Position numbers and translations under genes: made by a program. A stretch of 33,586 nt of DNA from Coriobacteriia bacterium. Lineage in GTDB: Bacteria > Actinomycetota > Coriobacteriia > Anaerosomatales > JAENZW01. The notes beneath the pieces are model-generated. The model was not told the origin of the DNA. It made no database searches and was given only the letters and a program-made list of their open reading frames with translations. The DNA lies in assembly GCA_029858605.1 (NCBI GenBank), contig JAOUET010000003.1, positions 1-33,586 of the forward strand, in the 5' to 3' direction. How positions within the stretch are numbered: position 1 is the first letter of the stretch; every line of letters starts with the position of its first letter. Positions 25,281-32,929 of the stretch are shown in pieces.

Positions 25281-28267
25281 TCGGGCAGATCCTCGAGGAC
25301 GGGAATGATGTCGCAGCGGCAGTTCGGATGCAGAGGCGGTCCGGTCACGTTGTCGAAGTCGACGACGAAGCGCGAGCCGTCCGAGGCCGTTATGACGTCG
25401 CCGACCTTGTAGAACGCGTCGTTCATGCCTTTCGTCTGGTCTTCGCGTCCGACAGCCTCGCAGAAGGGACATGCCTCGGGCGCGACGAGCCACTTCTTGC
25501 CCGTGACCATGTCGGTCTGCTTCCAGGCCTGAACCTGCCCCTCGACGTAGGCTCGTGCCGACTCGGTCCTAGCGATGGTCTGGGCGCGAGCCGGATCGAA
25601 TCCCTTCGCCTCGATGTCGTCGGCGATCTCGTCGATCGTCTTGCCTTGCTCGAGGCCGCGACCGAGGATCGACTCGACGCGACGTACGGTCGTTCCGCCG
25701 ACGCTGTTCGCGAGTCGCGTCGTCGACCTGTTGACCCAGCGCTGCACCTCGTCGTTCGCGAAGTCGAAGCCGATAGCCTCGGCGACGTCGCGATCTGCAC
25801 GACGCAAGGCCGCCTCGATCGATGAGATGCCGCGATCTCCGCCGAGTTTCATGACCTGCTCGATATGCGGCTTCGCCGCGTCCTTCAGGTCTTGCGAGAA
25901 CTTCGCGATCGCGAGTTCCTGCCGTGCTCGATCGAAGAGCGCCGATCCCTCCAGGCCGCTCCCGCGAAGCGCCCTCACGACCGAGCCGATGCGATCGCGT
26001 CCGACCTTGACGAGCGTCCTCTCCAGTTGCCGGATGATCCGCATCTCGTCGCGGCTGTAGCCTGCGGCCTTCGCGTGGAAGCCGTCGTCCTGCCACGCCT
26101 GCGATTGTGTAATGGTCTCGCCTTTCACGTGCGAGCAGCCGCACTTCTTACTCTTCGACTCGCAGTAGTCGATCGCGATCGCGACCGCTTGGTCCTGCGG
26201 ATAGCCTTCGTCCATTAGCGTTCGGACCTTGTCCGAGACGCAGTCGTCAGCCTGCTTCGTGCCGTCCGTCTCGTCGTCGGCACGGTCCATCCTCTCGACG
26301 ACGCGAGCCGACCAGTCGCGGCCGTCGTCGCCGCCCCAGAGCAGCCACGCGATGAACCCGGCCGAAGGATCGCTCGGATCGTCCCAGCCGGGCCGCTTGT
26401 CGACCGCGTGCCTGGCGAAGTAGGACGCCATGCGACGGACGGTGTCCGGCGACAGTACCTCGCGGTTCTTGAGCTGCGTCGCTCGAGCGACTCCGACCTC
26501 GGTCCCGCCTCGGTTGAACTCGCCGCGGAGCCTGAGACCGCGATCGGCCGCCTCGGACATCTCCTCGGTCGGCGTGAAGTCTATCGCCTCGTACCGGGCC
26601 GGAGCGTCCGCCGTAATCGCCTTTACGGCCTCCTGAGGCGCTTCGGCCGCAACCGTGGCCTCCGGGACCGGCTGCACGTCCGAAGGTTGTATCGTCGCCT
26701 GAGCAGCCACCATACGAGCCGCCTGAGCCGGCGATAGACCAACCGCTACGAGGAGCGCCTCGCCAGCCTGAGGAGCCAGAGATCCGGCCGTGATCGCGAG
26801 CAGGATCTCTTGTGCCGCTTGGATCTGGGCGCCGTTGAGTGGCTCGACCTTCTCGACCGGAGCCGCCGGCTGCGTCGGCTCGACGGTCGGAGCCGTCTCG
26901 GGAGCGGCCTGCGTCGGCGCGTCCGTCAGGTCGCCGCCGAGATCGAGGCCGCTGCCGAGCGGCATCCCGCCGACGATCGGTGCGTCGGCGTCTGGATGGT
27001 CTATGGGATCGAAGCCGCGGAGCTCGCGAACCTCGTTGATGGTCAGCACGCCGGACGAGATGAGTCCCTGATGCTCCTGCAAGTCGAGCGCCCGGTTCGC
27101 CGGGACCGGATCGTCGTACGCGAGGACCGCCTCGTCCTGTAGGCCGAACATCGGAAGCAGCTTCTGGTTCAGCGTTTCCTCGTCAAGCCGCAGGAGCGGC
27201 AGGATCGTCGACTCGCGCCACTGCGCGAAGCCGGTCGTGCTGCTCGCGAGGTTCGGATCGTTCGCCTTGAGCATCGTGACCGGCACGCCGAAGATCGCCG
27301 CGATCTCCTCCACGATCTCGTCGCGACCGCCAAGATCCTTCGGAGGGAACGCCATCGGCTTTAGGTCGACCTGTCCGGTCAACGCGATGAACTTGCCGGC
27401 CTTGCCTGGACCGCGGAGCCGCTCGTTCACGGCTCGCTCGAACTCGGCGATCGCGTCCTCGGATGCGTCCTCGTTCTTGATCGTCGCGAGGTAGTCGGGC
27501 CGAGCGTGATTCGCCGCGAACGCAAGGTCCATCTCGTGGAACGCGTCGTTCAGGTCGACCGCGCCCCAGGCCGCTTCAACCTTGCCGAGACCGTAGAACA
27601 GGTCAGCCGGGTTCGGGCGCTTGAAGTGCAGCACCTCGTCGGGCGCGAGCGTGACCTTGTTCTGAGTCTCGCGGCCGTACAGGTAGCCGGCGATGAACTT
27701 CTGCGGATCAGGAATGATCTCGACCCACTGCGGAGGCATCGGCCAGAGTTCGGCCGGCACGCCGAGCGTGTTCGGGATCACGTGGAGATACGCGTTCCCG
27801 GTCAACTCCTGCCAGAGCGTACGAGTCGCGGCCAGGTCAAACCCGTTCATCGCCGGATTCACCTTGCGGAGCAGGTCGAGGACCGGATGCGCCTCGGTGA
27901 CCTCCTCGAAGTCGGCTCCGAAGTCATGCATTTTCGTCATCACGGAACGAGATGGCGTGCGAGCGGCATCGCCGAGGAGGTACGCCTTTCGTCCCTTGGC
28001 AGGCTTCGCCGTCCGGTACAACTTGCGGCCCGTGCCTCCCTTGACATACAGCCGCAGCGGCACGGCCGAGACGCCGAACGCGTTTATCTGGGCAGCCGCG
28101 TACACCCACGAGCGGTACTTGCGGACGGCTGCGGTCGCCGTGTAGACCGGCCGATGATCGATGCCCGAACCGCCGGAGATGATCCCGAGCGACGCCCGAA
28201 GGTAGCGGTTGACCTGCTGCTGCTCGGCCTGCTTGCGTCGGAAGAGGGATCGGATTCGATCGAGCAT
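25277..28267 (-). CDS. Portal protein fused to a MuF-type head morphogenesis domain
   Basis: A 996-residue protein. ATG 28267 (MLDRIRSLFRRKQAEQQQVN) overlaps the terminase stop as TGATG. Residues 1-450 are a HK97-type portal: SWVYAAAQINAFGVSAVPLR, FDLAATRTLWQELTGNAYLH, LHFKRPNPADLFYGLG, VPVTMLKAND, ATTG-like switch (SSTTGFAQWRESTILPLLRL) and INEVRELRG. An Ala/Pro/Glu/Gln linker (about 455-585) follows. A middle domain (about 590-700) has FNRGGTEVGVARATQLKNRE, TVRRMASYFARHAVDKRPGW and AGFIAWLLWGGDDG; then KVRTLMDEGYPQDQAVAIAI with Cys pairs. The end (about 860-996) is MuF-like: ARTESARAYVEGQVQAWKQT, PEACPFCEA and HPNCRC. Portal and MuF are usually separate genes. Confidence 0.88.
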   Translation of the reverse strand: MLDRIRSLFRRKQAEQQQVNRYLRASLGIISGGSGIDHRPVYTATAAVRKYRSWVYAAAQINAFGVSAVPLRLYVKGGTGRKLYRTAKPAKGRKAYLLGDAARTPSRSVMTKMHDFGADFEEVTEAHPVLDLLRKVNPAMNGFDLAATRTLWQELTGNAYLHVIPNTLGVPAELWPMPPQWVEIIPDPQKFIAGYLYGRETQNKVTLAPDEVLHFKRPNPADLFYGLGKVEAAWGAVDLNDAFHEMDLAFAANHARPDYLATIKNEDASEDAIAEFERAVNERLRGPGKAGKFIALTGQVDLKPMAFPPKDLGGRDEIVEEIAAIFGVPVTMLKANDPNLASSTTGFAQWRESTILPLLRLDEETLNQKLLPMFGLQDEAVLAYDDPVPANRALDLQEHQGLISSGVLTINEVRELRGFDPIDHPDADAPIVGGMPLGSGLDLGGDLTDAPTQAAPETAPTVEPTQPAAPVEKVEPLNGAQIQAAQEILLAITAGSLAPQAGEALLVAVGLSPAQAARMVAAQATIQPSDVQPVPEATVAAEAPQEAVKAITADAPARYEAIDFTPTEEMSEAADRGLRLRGEFNRGGTEVGVARATQLKNREVLSPDTVRRMASYFARHAVDKRPGWDDPSDPSAGFIAWLLWGGDDGRDWSARVVERMDRADDETDGTKQADDCVSDKVRTLMDEGYPQDQAVAIAIDYCESKSKKCGCSHVKGETITQSQAWQDDGFHAKAAGYSRDEMRIIRQLERTLVKVGRDRIGSVVRALRGSGLEGSALFDRARQELAIAKFSQDLKDAAKPHIEQVMKLGGDRGISSIEAALRRADRDVAEAIGFDFANDEVQRWVNRSTTRLANSVGGTTVRRVESILGRGLEQGKTIDEIADDIEAKGFDPARAQTIARTESARAYVEGQVQAWKQTDMVTGKKWLVAPEACPFCEAVGREDQTKGMNDAFYKVGDVITASDGSRFVVDFDNVTGPPLHPNCRCDIIPVLEDLPE

Positions 28268-29472
28268 CAGATGACTCGGAAGCGGAACGTGGCCGGCCGG
28301 TTCGCCGCTCGACGTACGGCCAGGGCGAGCGCCATAACGCCGTCGTCGTGCATACTCGCTGGTGCAGTGTATCGAACGCCGGTACGCGTCGACTCCCACT
28401 CGAACGCCTCGAGCTCGACTCGAAGGAAGCCGTCAGGGAACCGGACCTCGCTCCGCTGGATCGCCGCGGCCAGTCCTTCGAGCAGTTGCTGACGGCTCGT
28501 CGCGGTGAACTTGAACCCCTCGACGTTGGGCCTGCCGCGCTGGAGATCCTCGACGATCGGATCGCCGACGCCGGTCGAGTCGATCATCGTCGGAACCTTG
28601 CCGATGGTGGACGCGATCCGCTCGCGTGTCGCCTGCCAGTCGAGCCGGAAGCGATCGAGGTAGCAGACCGTGCCGGTCGCATCGAGGCCGAGGATCACGG
28701 TCCAGTCTGTCGTCTTGGCCAGGTCGATCCCGAACGCAGCCGGCTCGGCCGTGCTGAGCGGTCGGATCGCCGCACGGATCGCGTCGAGGCCGAACGGGTT
28801 CCCGCCGTCGTCCGACGCCTCGACGAGGTAAAGCTCGCGGAACACGTGGTCGGGCAGTTGCCGCTTCGCCGCCTCGACCTCGTCCGAGGCGAGCACGCCG
28901 CCGGCGACCGCGTCGGCTGCGGTCAACTTGTGGTACGCGCAGTCCGGCTCCGCTCCGGCCTCGGCAAGCCTCGCCAGCCGGTACGCCCAGTTCTTCCGGC
29001 CCTTGAGGTTGCCGATGATCCGGCACGGGCCGCGTGTCGCCGACAGCGTCGACCTGACCGCGTGCCACGACTCCTCCGGGCAGCGTGTCGCCTCGTCGAT
29101 GACCGCGGCGTGAACGTCCTCGCCGTAGAGCGTGTCGGGGTTGTCTGCCGACTTGAACGCGACCTTCGAGCCGTTCGCGAGCTTGATGACGAGACGCGAC
29201 GTGTTCTCTTCCCAGATCCGCTTCTCGGGATCGGCGTCCCGGAGCATCGCCGCGAGCCGCTCGAAGCCGACCGTCTTGGTGACCTCGAACGTCGGCGCGA
29301 CCCACCAGCAGACCGAGTTCGGGCGGTTCCAGGCGAACTCCAGTACCCAGAGCAGGCAGCCAACGGTCTTGCCGCTCTTGGTGCTCGCCTCGATGATGAC
29401 GAACCGGGCCGGATCGCAGATCGCGTCGTGCTGCTTCCGGTACAGCGGCGGGAGTTCGATCGCGGCCTGCAT
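28267..29472 (-). CDS. terL: Terminase large subunit
   Basis: A 401-residue protein. ATG 29472 (MQAAIELPPLYRKQHDAICD) lies 5 bases after the upstream stop; the longer frame is Arg-rich shadow. ATPase motifs: Walker A EASTKSGKT (about 28-36) and Walker B AAVIDEATRCPEE (about 121-133). Nuclease motifs: AFGIDLAKTTDWTVI (about 245-259), TMIDSTGVGDPIVEDL and a final HDDGVMALALAV. It pumps DNA into the prohead and cuts it. Next is the portal gene, the standard order. The packaging type (cos or pac) cannot be read from this sequence. Confidence 0.92.
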   Translation of the reverse strand: MQAAIELPPLYRKQHDAICDPARFVIIEASTKSGKTVGCLLWVLEFAWNRPNSVCWWVAPTFEVTKTVGFERLAAMLRDADPEKRIWEENTSRLVIKLANGSKVAFKSADNPDTLYGEDVHAAVIDEATRCPEESWHAVRSTLSATRGPCRIIGNLKGRKNWAYRLARLAEAGAEPDCAYHKLTAADAVAGGVLASDEVEAAKRQLPDHVFRELYLVEASDDGGNPFGLDAIRAAIRPLSTAEPAAFGIDLAKTTDWTVILGLDATGTVCYLDRFRLDWQATRERIASTIGKVPTMIDSTGVGDPIVEDLQRGRPNVEGFKFTATSRQQLLEGLAAAIQRSEVRFPDGFLRVELEAFEWESTRTGVRYTAPASMHDDGVMALALAVRRAANRPATFRFRVI

Positions 29473-29477
29473 GGATG

Positions 29478-29828
29478 CTAGTCGCGCACTCCGATTCGGA
29501 CCGGTGCGAGTTCTATCCGCTCGGTCGCCTCGCCGCCCTCGAGCCGCTCGATCTTGTCCAGCGTCGCGAGCGCGTTGATGTTGTCGCGGTCGAGCGCCGC
29601 GAGCAGTTCGATCGCTCGCAGCTTCTCGCGGTCGGTCTTGCCCGTGAGCGCGATCCGCTTCGCGATCAGCGGTGCGGCCGATCGGATGTCGTCCGGGATC
29701 GGCCAGCGGTTGCGTACCGCACGTATGAGCATCTGGAGCGTCTGCCGGTCGTGACCGGCGTCGCGCTCGATCTGCCGTGCGAGCGGCACGATCGCGGACG
29801 CGTCGACGGTTGGCTCGGTGTCGCTCAT
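29478..29828 (-). CDS. Possible terminase small subunit
   Basis: A 116-residue protein, ATG 29828, overlapping the Mom-like gene's stop. It is all helical: SAIVPLARQIERDAGHDRQT, LQMLIRAVRNRWPIPDDIRS, APLIAKRIALTGKTDREKLR, AIELLAALDRDNINALATLD, then KIERLEGGEATERIEL. There is no textbook HTH, but size, helicity and position right before the large subunit fit a small terminase. It could instead be an unrelated helical protein; I rely on synteny. Confidence 0.55.
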   Translation of the reverse strand: MSDTEPTVDASAIVPLARQIERDAGHDRQTLQMLIRAVRNRWPIPDDIRSAAPLIAKRIALTGKTDREKLRAIELLAALDRDNINALATLDKIERLEGGEATERIELAPVRIGVRD

Positions 29829-30607
29829 TGAGTGTCAAGCGCCGGGATCGGAGTTGAACCGTCCCTTCCGGACTGGATGCCCGGCGTGCCGCCCTCAGCA
29901 CTTCCGGCGCGCTTGGCTCCGCGATACATGCTTGCGCCTATATCGCGAATCTTGGCGAATGGTATCTCCGGAACCGATAGCGCGCGACGCGCGTCGCGGT
30001 CTATGAAGAAAATGTAACGGAGTTGAAATCCTGGCAATGGCTTTGCGTCGGCCGCTTTCATCAATGCCTCTACCGAAGCGGAAGGCATCTTCAATCTTGC
30101 TCGCAAGATTCTTTGTTGCGGAGTTGGCCTTGCCGTCTTATATGTCATCTTGTGCGCAATCGTTCCATCTCCGAACTTGAATAGTTGGCTGTTCTTTTTT
30201 ATGGCCGTTAGCACAAAGCCTGACGCTCGATAGATCGCTCCGTCTCCGCATTGTGTCGCGTCAGCAAACGAGATTACCCACCGGAGTTGCGGATACGTCG
30301 CCTTCAGCCATCGCATCGCAAAGCCGATTGCGCGACTCTCGCTGTTCCGTGGAAGCCAATCCGCGAACGCCATGCGATTCAACTCGATGAACTCATGCCA
30401 TCGCGTGCCGCGTACGAGACCCTGTATCTTCCGCTTGTCCAAGGACGGGCCGAACTGCATCGCTCCTCCGCATCGTCCGTTCATGAATACGCCGAGATGG
30501 ACCTGCGAGTTCTGGACGATCTTTCCGGAGTAGTGCAGGTCTTGAATGATGCGGTTTCCGTCCGCCGCGGAAATCGGTTTGACGATGATGGTCTTAGCGT
30601 CACCCAT
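29825..30607 (-). CDS. Mom-like DNA adenine modification protein
   Basis: A 260-residue protein of the phage Mu Mom group (GNAT-related). Seen: LHYSGKIVQ (about 24-32), MQFGPSLDKRK, TRWHEFIELNRMAFADWLPR, NSESRAIGFAMRWLKATYPQ, RWVISFADATQCGDGAIYRA and SGFV, the conserved core including N-SR, S-x-AD and G-x-IY. Mom adds a methylcarbamoyl group to adenine in phage DNA and so blocks many restriction enzymes. Base use differs sharply: 30061-30120 has 29 G/C of 60, against 42 of 60 in the terminase gene at 29041-29100, suggesting recent transfer. The start is ATG 30607 (8-base overlap with the ParB-like gene); GTG 30622 is possible. The C-terminal tail beyond residue 190 is basic. Confidence 0.82.
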   Translation of the reverse strand: MGDAKTIIVKPISAADGNRIIQDLHYSGKIVQNSQVHLGVFMNGRCGGAMQFGPSLDKRKIQGLVRGTRWHEFIELNRMAFADWLPRNSESRAIGFAMRWLKATYPQLRWVISFADATQCGDGAIYRASGFVLTAIKKNSQLFKFGDGTIAHKMTYKTARPTPQQRILRARLKMPSASVEALMKAADAKPLPGFQLRYIFFIDRDARRALSVPEIPFAKIRDIGASMYRGAKRAGSAEGGTPGIQSGRDGSTPIPALDTQ

Positions 30608-31211
30608 TGAGATAGGCCGCACATATGAACGTCAAGGCGTTGGCGTTGCCGTTCTCGTTGAGGTCTCCGGTATCGCCTCCTGACTGCTTTGCCTTGCGAA
30701 TCGCGGCGTCCACTGTTTCGGCTTGCTCGTCATGCAGCACGAACGTAACTTGCCGGAACGGTTCTCGATCATCGCTCGGCAGTTGCGGCGGCTCTACTGC
30801 GTCGATGTCGTACGATCCGGACAGGTCGTCGATCATCTGCCGCAACGCTTCGCTGTCCGTCTCGACCGTCGCAACCAGAGACGCGAGCGCGTCGGCATCG
30901 ACCGTCGCCATCGCCGCCAGCGGATCGAGCGTCGCGAGCAACTTGTCGGCCTCGGCCTCGTCAACATCGAGAACCAGGACCGGCACGGCCGTATCGCCGA
31001 CAGTCTCGGCGCGTAGGTGTCCGTCGATCAGTTCGAGCGTACCGTCCTCAAGTTCGCGAGCGACGAGCGCCTCGGCGAAGCCGATCTCGGCGAGCGTGCC
31101 GCGGAGCGCGTCGGCCTGCTCCTTCGGATGCGTACGCCAGTTCTTCGGGTTCGGTCGCAGGCTAGAAGCCGGTACGCGACGCAGTTCCTTGATGCGGTCT
31201 CGGATGTTCAC
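30600..31211 (-). CDS. ParB/Srx-domain protein upstream of the Mom-like gene
   Basis: A 203-residue protein from GTG 31211, with GGAGG seven bases upstream and GTGA overlap with the previous stop. The N-terminal domain has RVPASSLRPNPKNWRTHPKE, QADALRGTLAEIGFAEALVA, then ELEDGTLELIDGHLRAETVG with the DGH-x-R motif (about 63-67) and VPVLVLDVDEAEADKLLATL of ParB-like domains. The C-terminal part (YDIDAVEPPQLPSDDREPFR, then QVTFVLHDEQAETVDAAIRK) is a domain often attached in phage versions. Phage ParB-like proteins occur beside DNA modification and terminase genes and may be nucleases or CTPase switches. The pairing with a Mom gene suggests a link to modification. Confidence 0.85.
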   Translation of the reverse strand: MNIRDRIKELRRVPASSLRPNPKNWRTHPKEQADALRGTLAEIGFAEALVARELEDGTLELIDGHLRAETVGDTAVPVLVLDVDEAEADKLLATLDPLAAMATVDADALASLVATVETDSEALRQMIDDLSGSYDIDAVEPPQLPSDDREPFRQVTFVLHDEQAETVDAAIRKAKQSGGDTGDLNENGNANALTFICAAYLNG

Positions 31212-31807
31212 TCGGTGACCTCCAGCAGCTCGAAGAACCGCGTATGCAGTTCCTCGACATCGAAGACCTGCGGATCGACCCACCAGTCATCATGAGCGAC
31301 CTCGGCGAACAACTCGTAGCCGTTGGCCTCCATAAAGGCACGCATACGCTCCTGCCGAGCCGGACCGCCTTCGCGGTACGAGTCGTGCTCAAGCGCCACG
31401 ATGCCGAACCGGATCGCGTCCCACGGCAGGATACGCATCGCGTACTCGGTCAGCGTCGGAGGCTCCAGGTCGAGCGACAGGAAGTCGCAGCGGCCGCTCG
31501 GGAACACGGTCGAGACCAGCGTCCTCCAGTCGACGAGCAGAGCGTCAGGCAGCACGAAGCCGGCGCGTCGTTCGCGACGGAGCGCCTCGTGGTGCTCGAT
31601 GTCGCAAAGGACGCCGGTCCAGTTCAGGCCGCGTTCAAGCGCGAGCGTGTTCGAGAGTCGGATCGGCTCGCCGGCTCCGATGTCGAGGAACGTCCCGTGC
31701 TGCTTCCGGTTGTACGCCTCGATCACGAACCGATCCGCGCCGAGTTGACCGCGTAGCAGTTCGGGATCGATGCCGGAACACGGCAGATCGATAAAGGTTC
31801 TTCCCAT
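31208..31807 (-). CDS. FkbM-type methyltransferase-like protein
   Basis: A 199-residue protein from ATG 31807, 10 bases after the previous stop and with no clear ribosome site. SAM-binding motif: HGTFLDIGAGEPIRLSNTLA (about 37-56), with LNWTGVLCDIEH as the next strand and CDFLSLDLEPPTLTEYAMRI and RFGIVALEHDS later. The pattern TFLDIGA...SNT..LE...W.G and D.L.LD.E corresponds to FkbM-family enzymes, which methylate sugars or small molecules. It is encoded just after fibre genes, so it may modify a surface glycan or a virion protein. The target is unknown. Confidence 0.75.
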   Translation of the reverse strand: MGRTFIDLPCSGIDPELLRGQLGADRFVIEAYNRKQHGTFLDIGAGEPIRLSNTLALERGLNWTGVLCDIEHHEALRRERRAGFVLPDALLVDWRTLVSTVFPSGRCDFLSLDLEPPTLTEYAMRILPWDAIRFGIVALEHDSYREGGPARQERMRAFMEANGYELFAEVAHDDWWVDPQVFDVEELHTRFFELLEVTE

Positions 31808-31817
31808 GCCCGGCAGT

Positions 31818-32288
31818 CTAGCGGCCGAGCACCTCGTTGACACGAGCAAGCGTGAGGATGCCGATCGCCGAGAGGTAGTTCACGCCGGCGACCGTACGCG
31901 GATCGTCCGAGACGACCTCCTGCGCCGCCAGCGCCGCACGGTAGAACGACTGCACGATCTCGTCGCTCTCGCGAGCCGTCTCGATCTGCGCCATTTCGGC
32001 CGTGCTGAACCGTCCGAGGAAGTCGAGCGCGGTCCAGACCTGCCGCAGCTCGTCGGCGGTCTTCGGACGTACCGTCCAGGTGCGGACGATTCCAACCGAT
32101 GAGACCATTCCCCAGCCGGACACGAGCACCTCGCGAGCGGCGTCGTAGGTCGGCTTCGGATCGTCAATGATCCGCAGGTAGACATCGGCCTTCGGGTTGC
32201 CGGCCGCGATCCACGCGTACCGCACGGCCGGATCGAGGTCGACGATCTCGGCGACGGTCCCGTTCTCCATGCGAGCGTGTTCGGCCAT
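31818..32288 (-). CDS. Fibre-associated protein, possible chaperone
   Basis: A 156-residue protein. ATG 32288 has GGAGG eight bases upstream and overlaps the previous stop (TAATG). The N-terminal half (GTVAEIVDLDPAVRYAWIAA, YLRIIDDPKPTYDAAREVLV, IVRTWTVRPKTADELRQVWT) resembles small proteins downstream of phage fibres whose W-x-V-x-x-x-T-x-x-E region occurs in fibre assembly proteins. The C-terminal half is helical (AQEVVSDDPRTVAGVNYLSA). Placement after two fibre/adhesin genes supports an assembly role. The family is not certain. Confidence 0.6.
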   Translation of the reverse strand: MAEHARMENGTVAEIVDLDPAVRYAWIAAGNPKADVYLRIIDDPKPTYDAAREVLVSGWGMVSSVGIVRTWTVRPKTADELRQVWTALDFLGRFSTAEMAQIETARESDEIVQSFYRAALAAQEVVSDDPRTVAGVNYLSAIGILTLARVNEVLGR

Positions 32289-32929
32289 TACCCGTACCTC
32301 CGATGATGCGGCGTGACTGTCGTCGCGTTCTGGTTCAGCGTGACGCCGCGAGCGTAGTCGGCGATCTCGCGGATGATCGGCGCGTAGAACACGAGCGCGT
32401 TCGGCCTGATCTGCGTCGGCTTGAAGCCTTCAGACAGTGCCTTGATCTCGGCAGCATCGAGCGCGACGTTCCAGATCGCCGCCTCCATGACCTCGCCATC
32501 GAAGTAGTTCGACCGTGTCGCTCCAGGCCTGACTCCGATGCCGAGCGTGTCGATGCCCGACATCGTGAGCGATGTCGTGTTGGCGGTCCCAGCCACTCCA
32601 TCCCGATATGCAAGCCGGTTGTTGGCAGCCGAGAACACGGCAGCTCCGTGGAACCAGTTGTTCGCCGTGAATGCACCGGCCGCGGATGTCGCGTTCGTCG
32701 TTGCTCCCGAGGTGACTCTCGTCTGCGCCTGTACCGGATCGCCGGGCGAGGCTCCTCCTGCGATCAACGCGAACGAGTTGTCGACGGTTCTGGCGGCGAC
32801 CGACAGCATGACGATATTCGTCGTGGCTAGATCTGCGTTGAACCACGCCGCTAGCGTCAGCGGAACGTCGGTCACTGGAGCACTTGTCGCCTCGATGTAC
32901 GAGGTCGTTCCGTTGAAGTCGCGTGACAT
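32288..32929 (-). CDS. LamG-like (concanavalin A-fold) adhesin
   Basis: A 213-residue protein from ATG 32929, overlapping the fibre stop as TGATG. Marks of the LamG/lectin jelly-roll: DFNGTTSYIEATSAPVTDVP, LTLAAWFNADLATTNIVML, FTANNWFHGAAVFSAANNRL, YRDGVAGTANTTSLTMSGID, LGIGVRPGATRSNYFDGEVM, EAAIWNVALDAAEIKALSEG. The final segment (RPNALVFYAPIIREIADYAR) is common in phage adhesins. It probably binds cell-surface glycans, working with the upstream fibre. There is no enzymatic motif. Confidence 0.85.
   Translation of the reverse strand: MSRDFNGTTSYIEATSAPVTDVPLTLAAWFNADLATTNIVMLSVAARTVDNSFALIAGGASPGDPVQAQTRVTSGATTNATSAAGAFTANNWFHGAAVFSAANNRLAYRDGVAGTANTTSLTMSGIDTLGIGVRPGATRSNYFDGEVMEAAIWNVALDAAEIKALSEGFKPTQIRPNALVFYAPIIREIADYARGVTLNQNATTVTPHHRRYG

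Noticed and set aside
30180-30210. The six-T run in the Mom-like gene as a frameshift or terminator
   Set aside because: The frame continues with conserved Mom residues on both sides and no stem precedes it.
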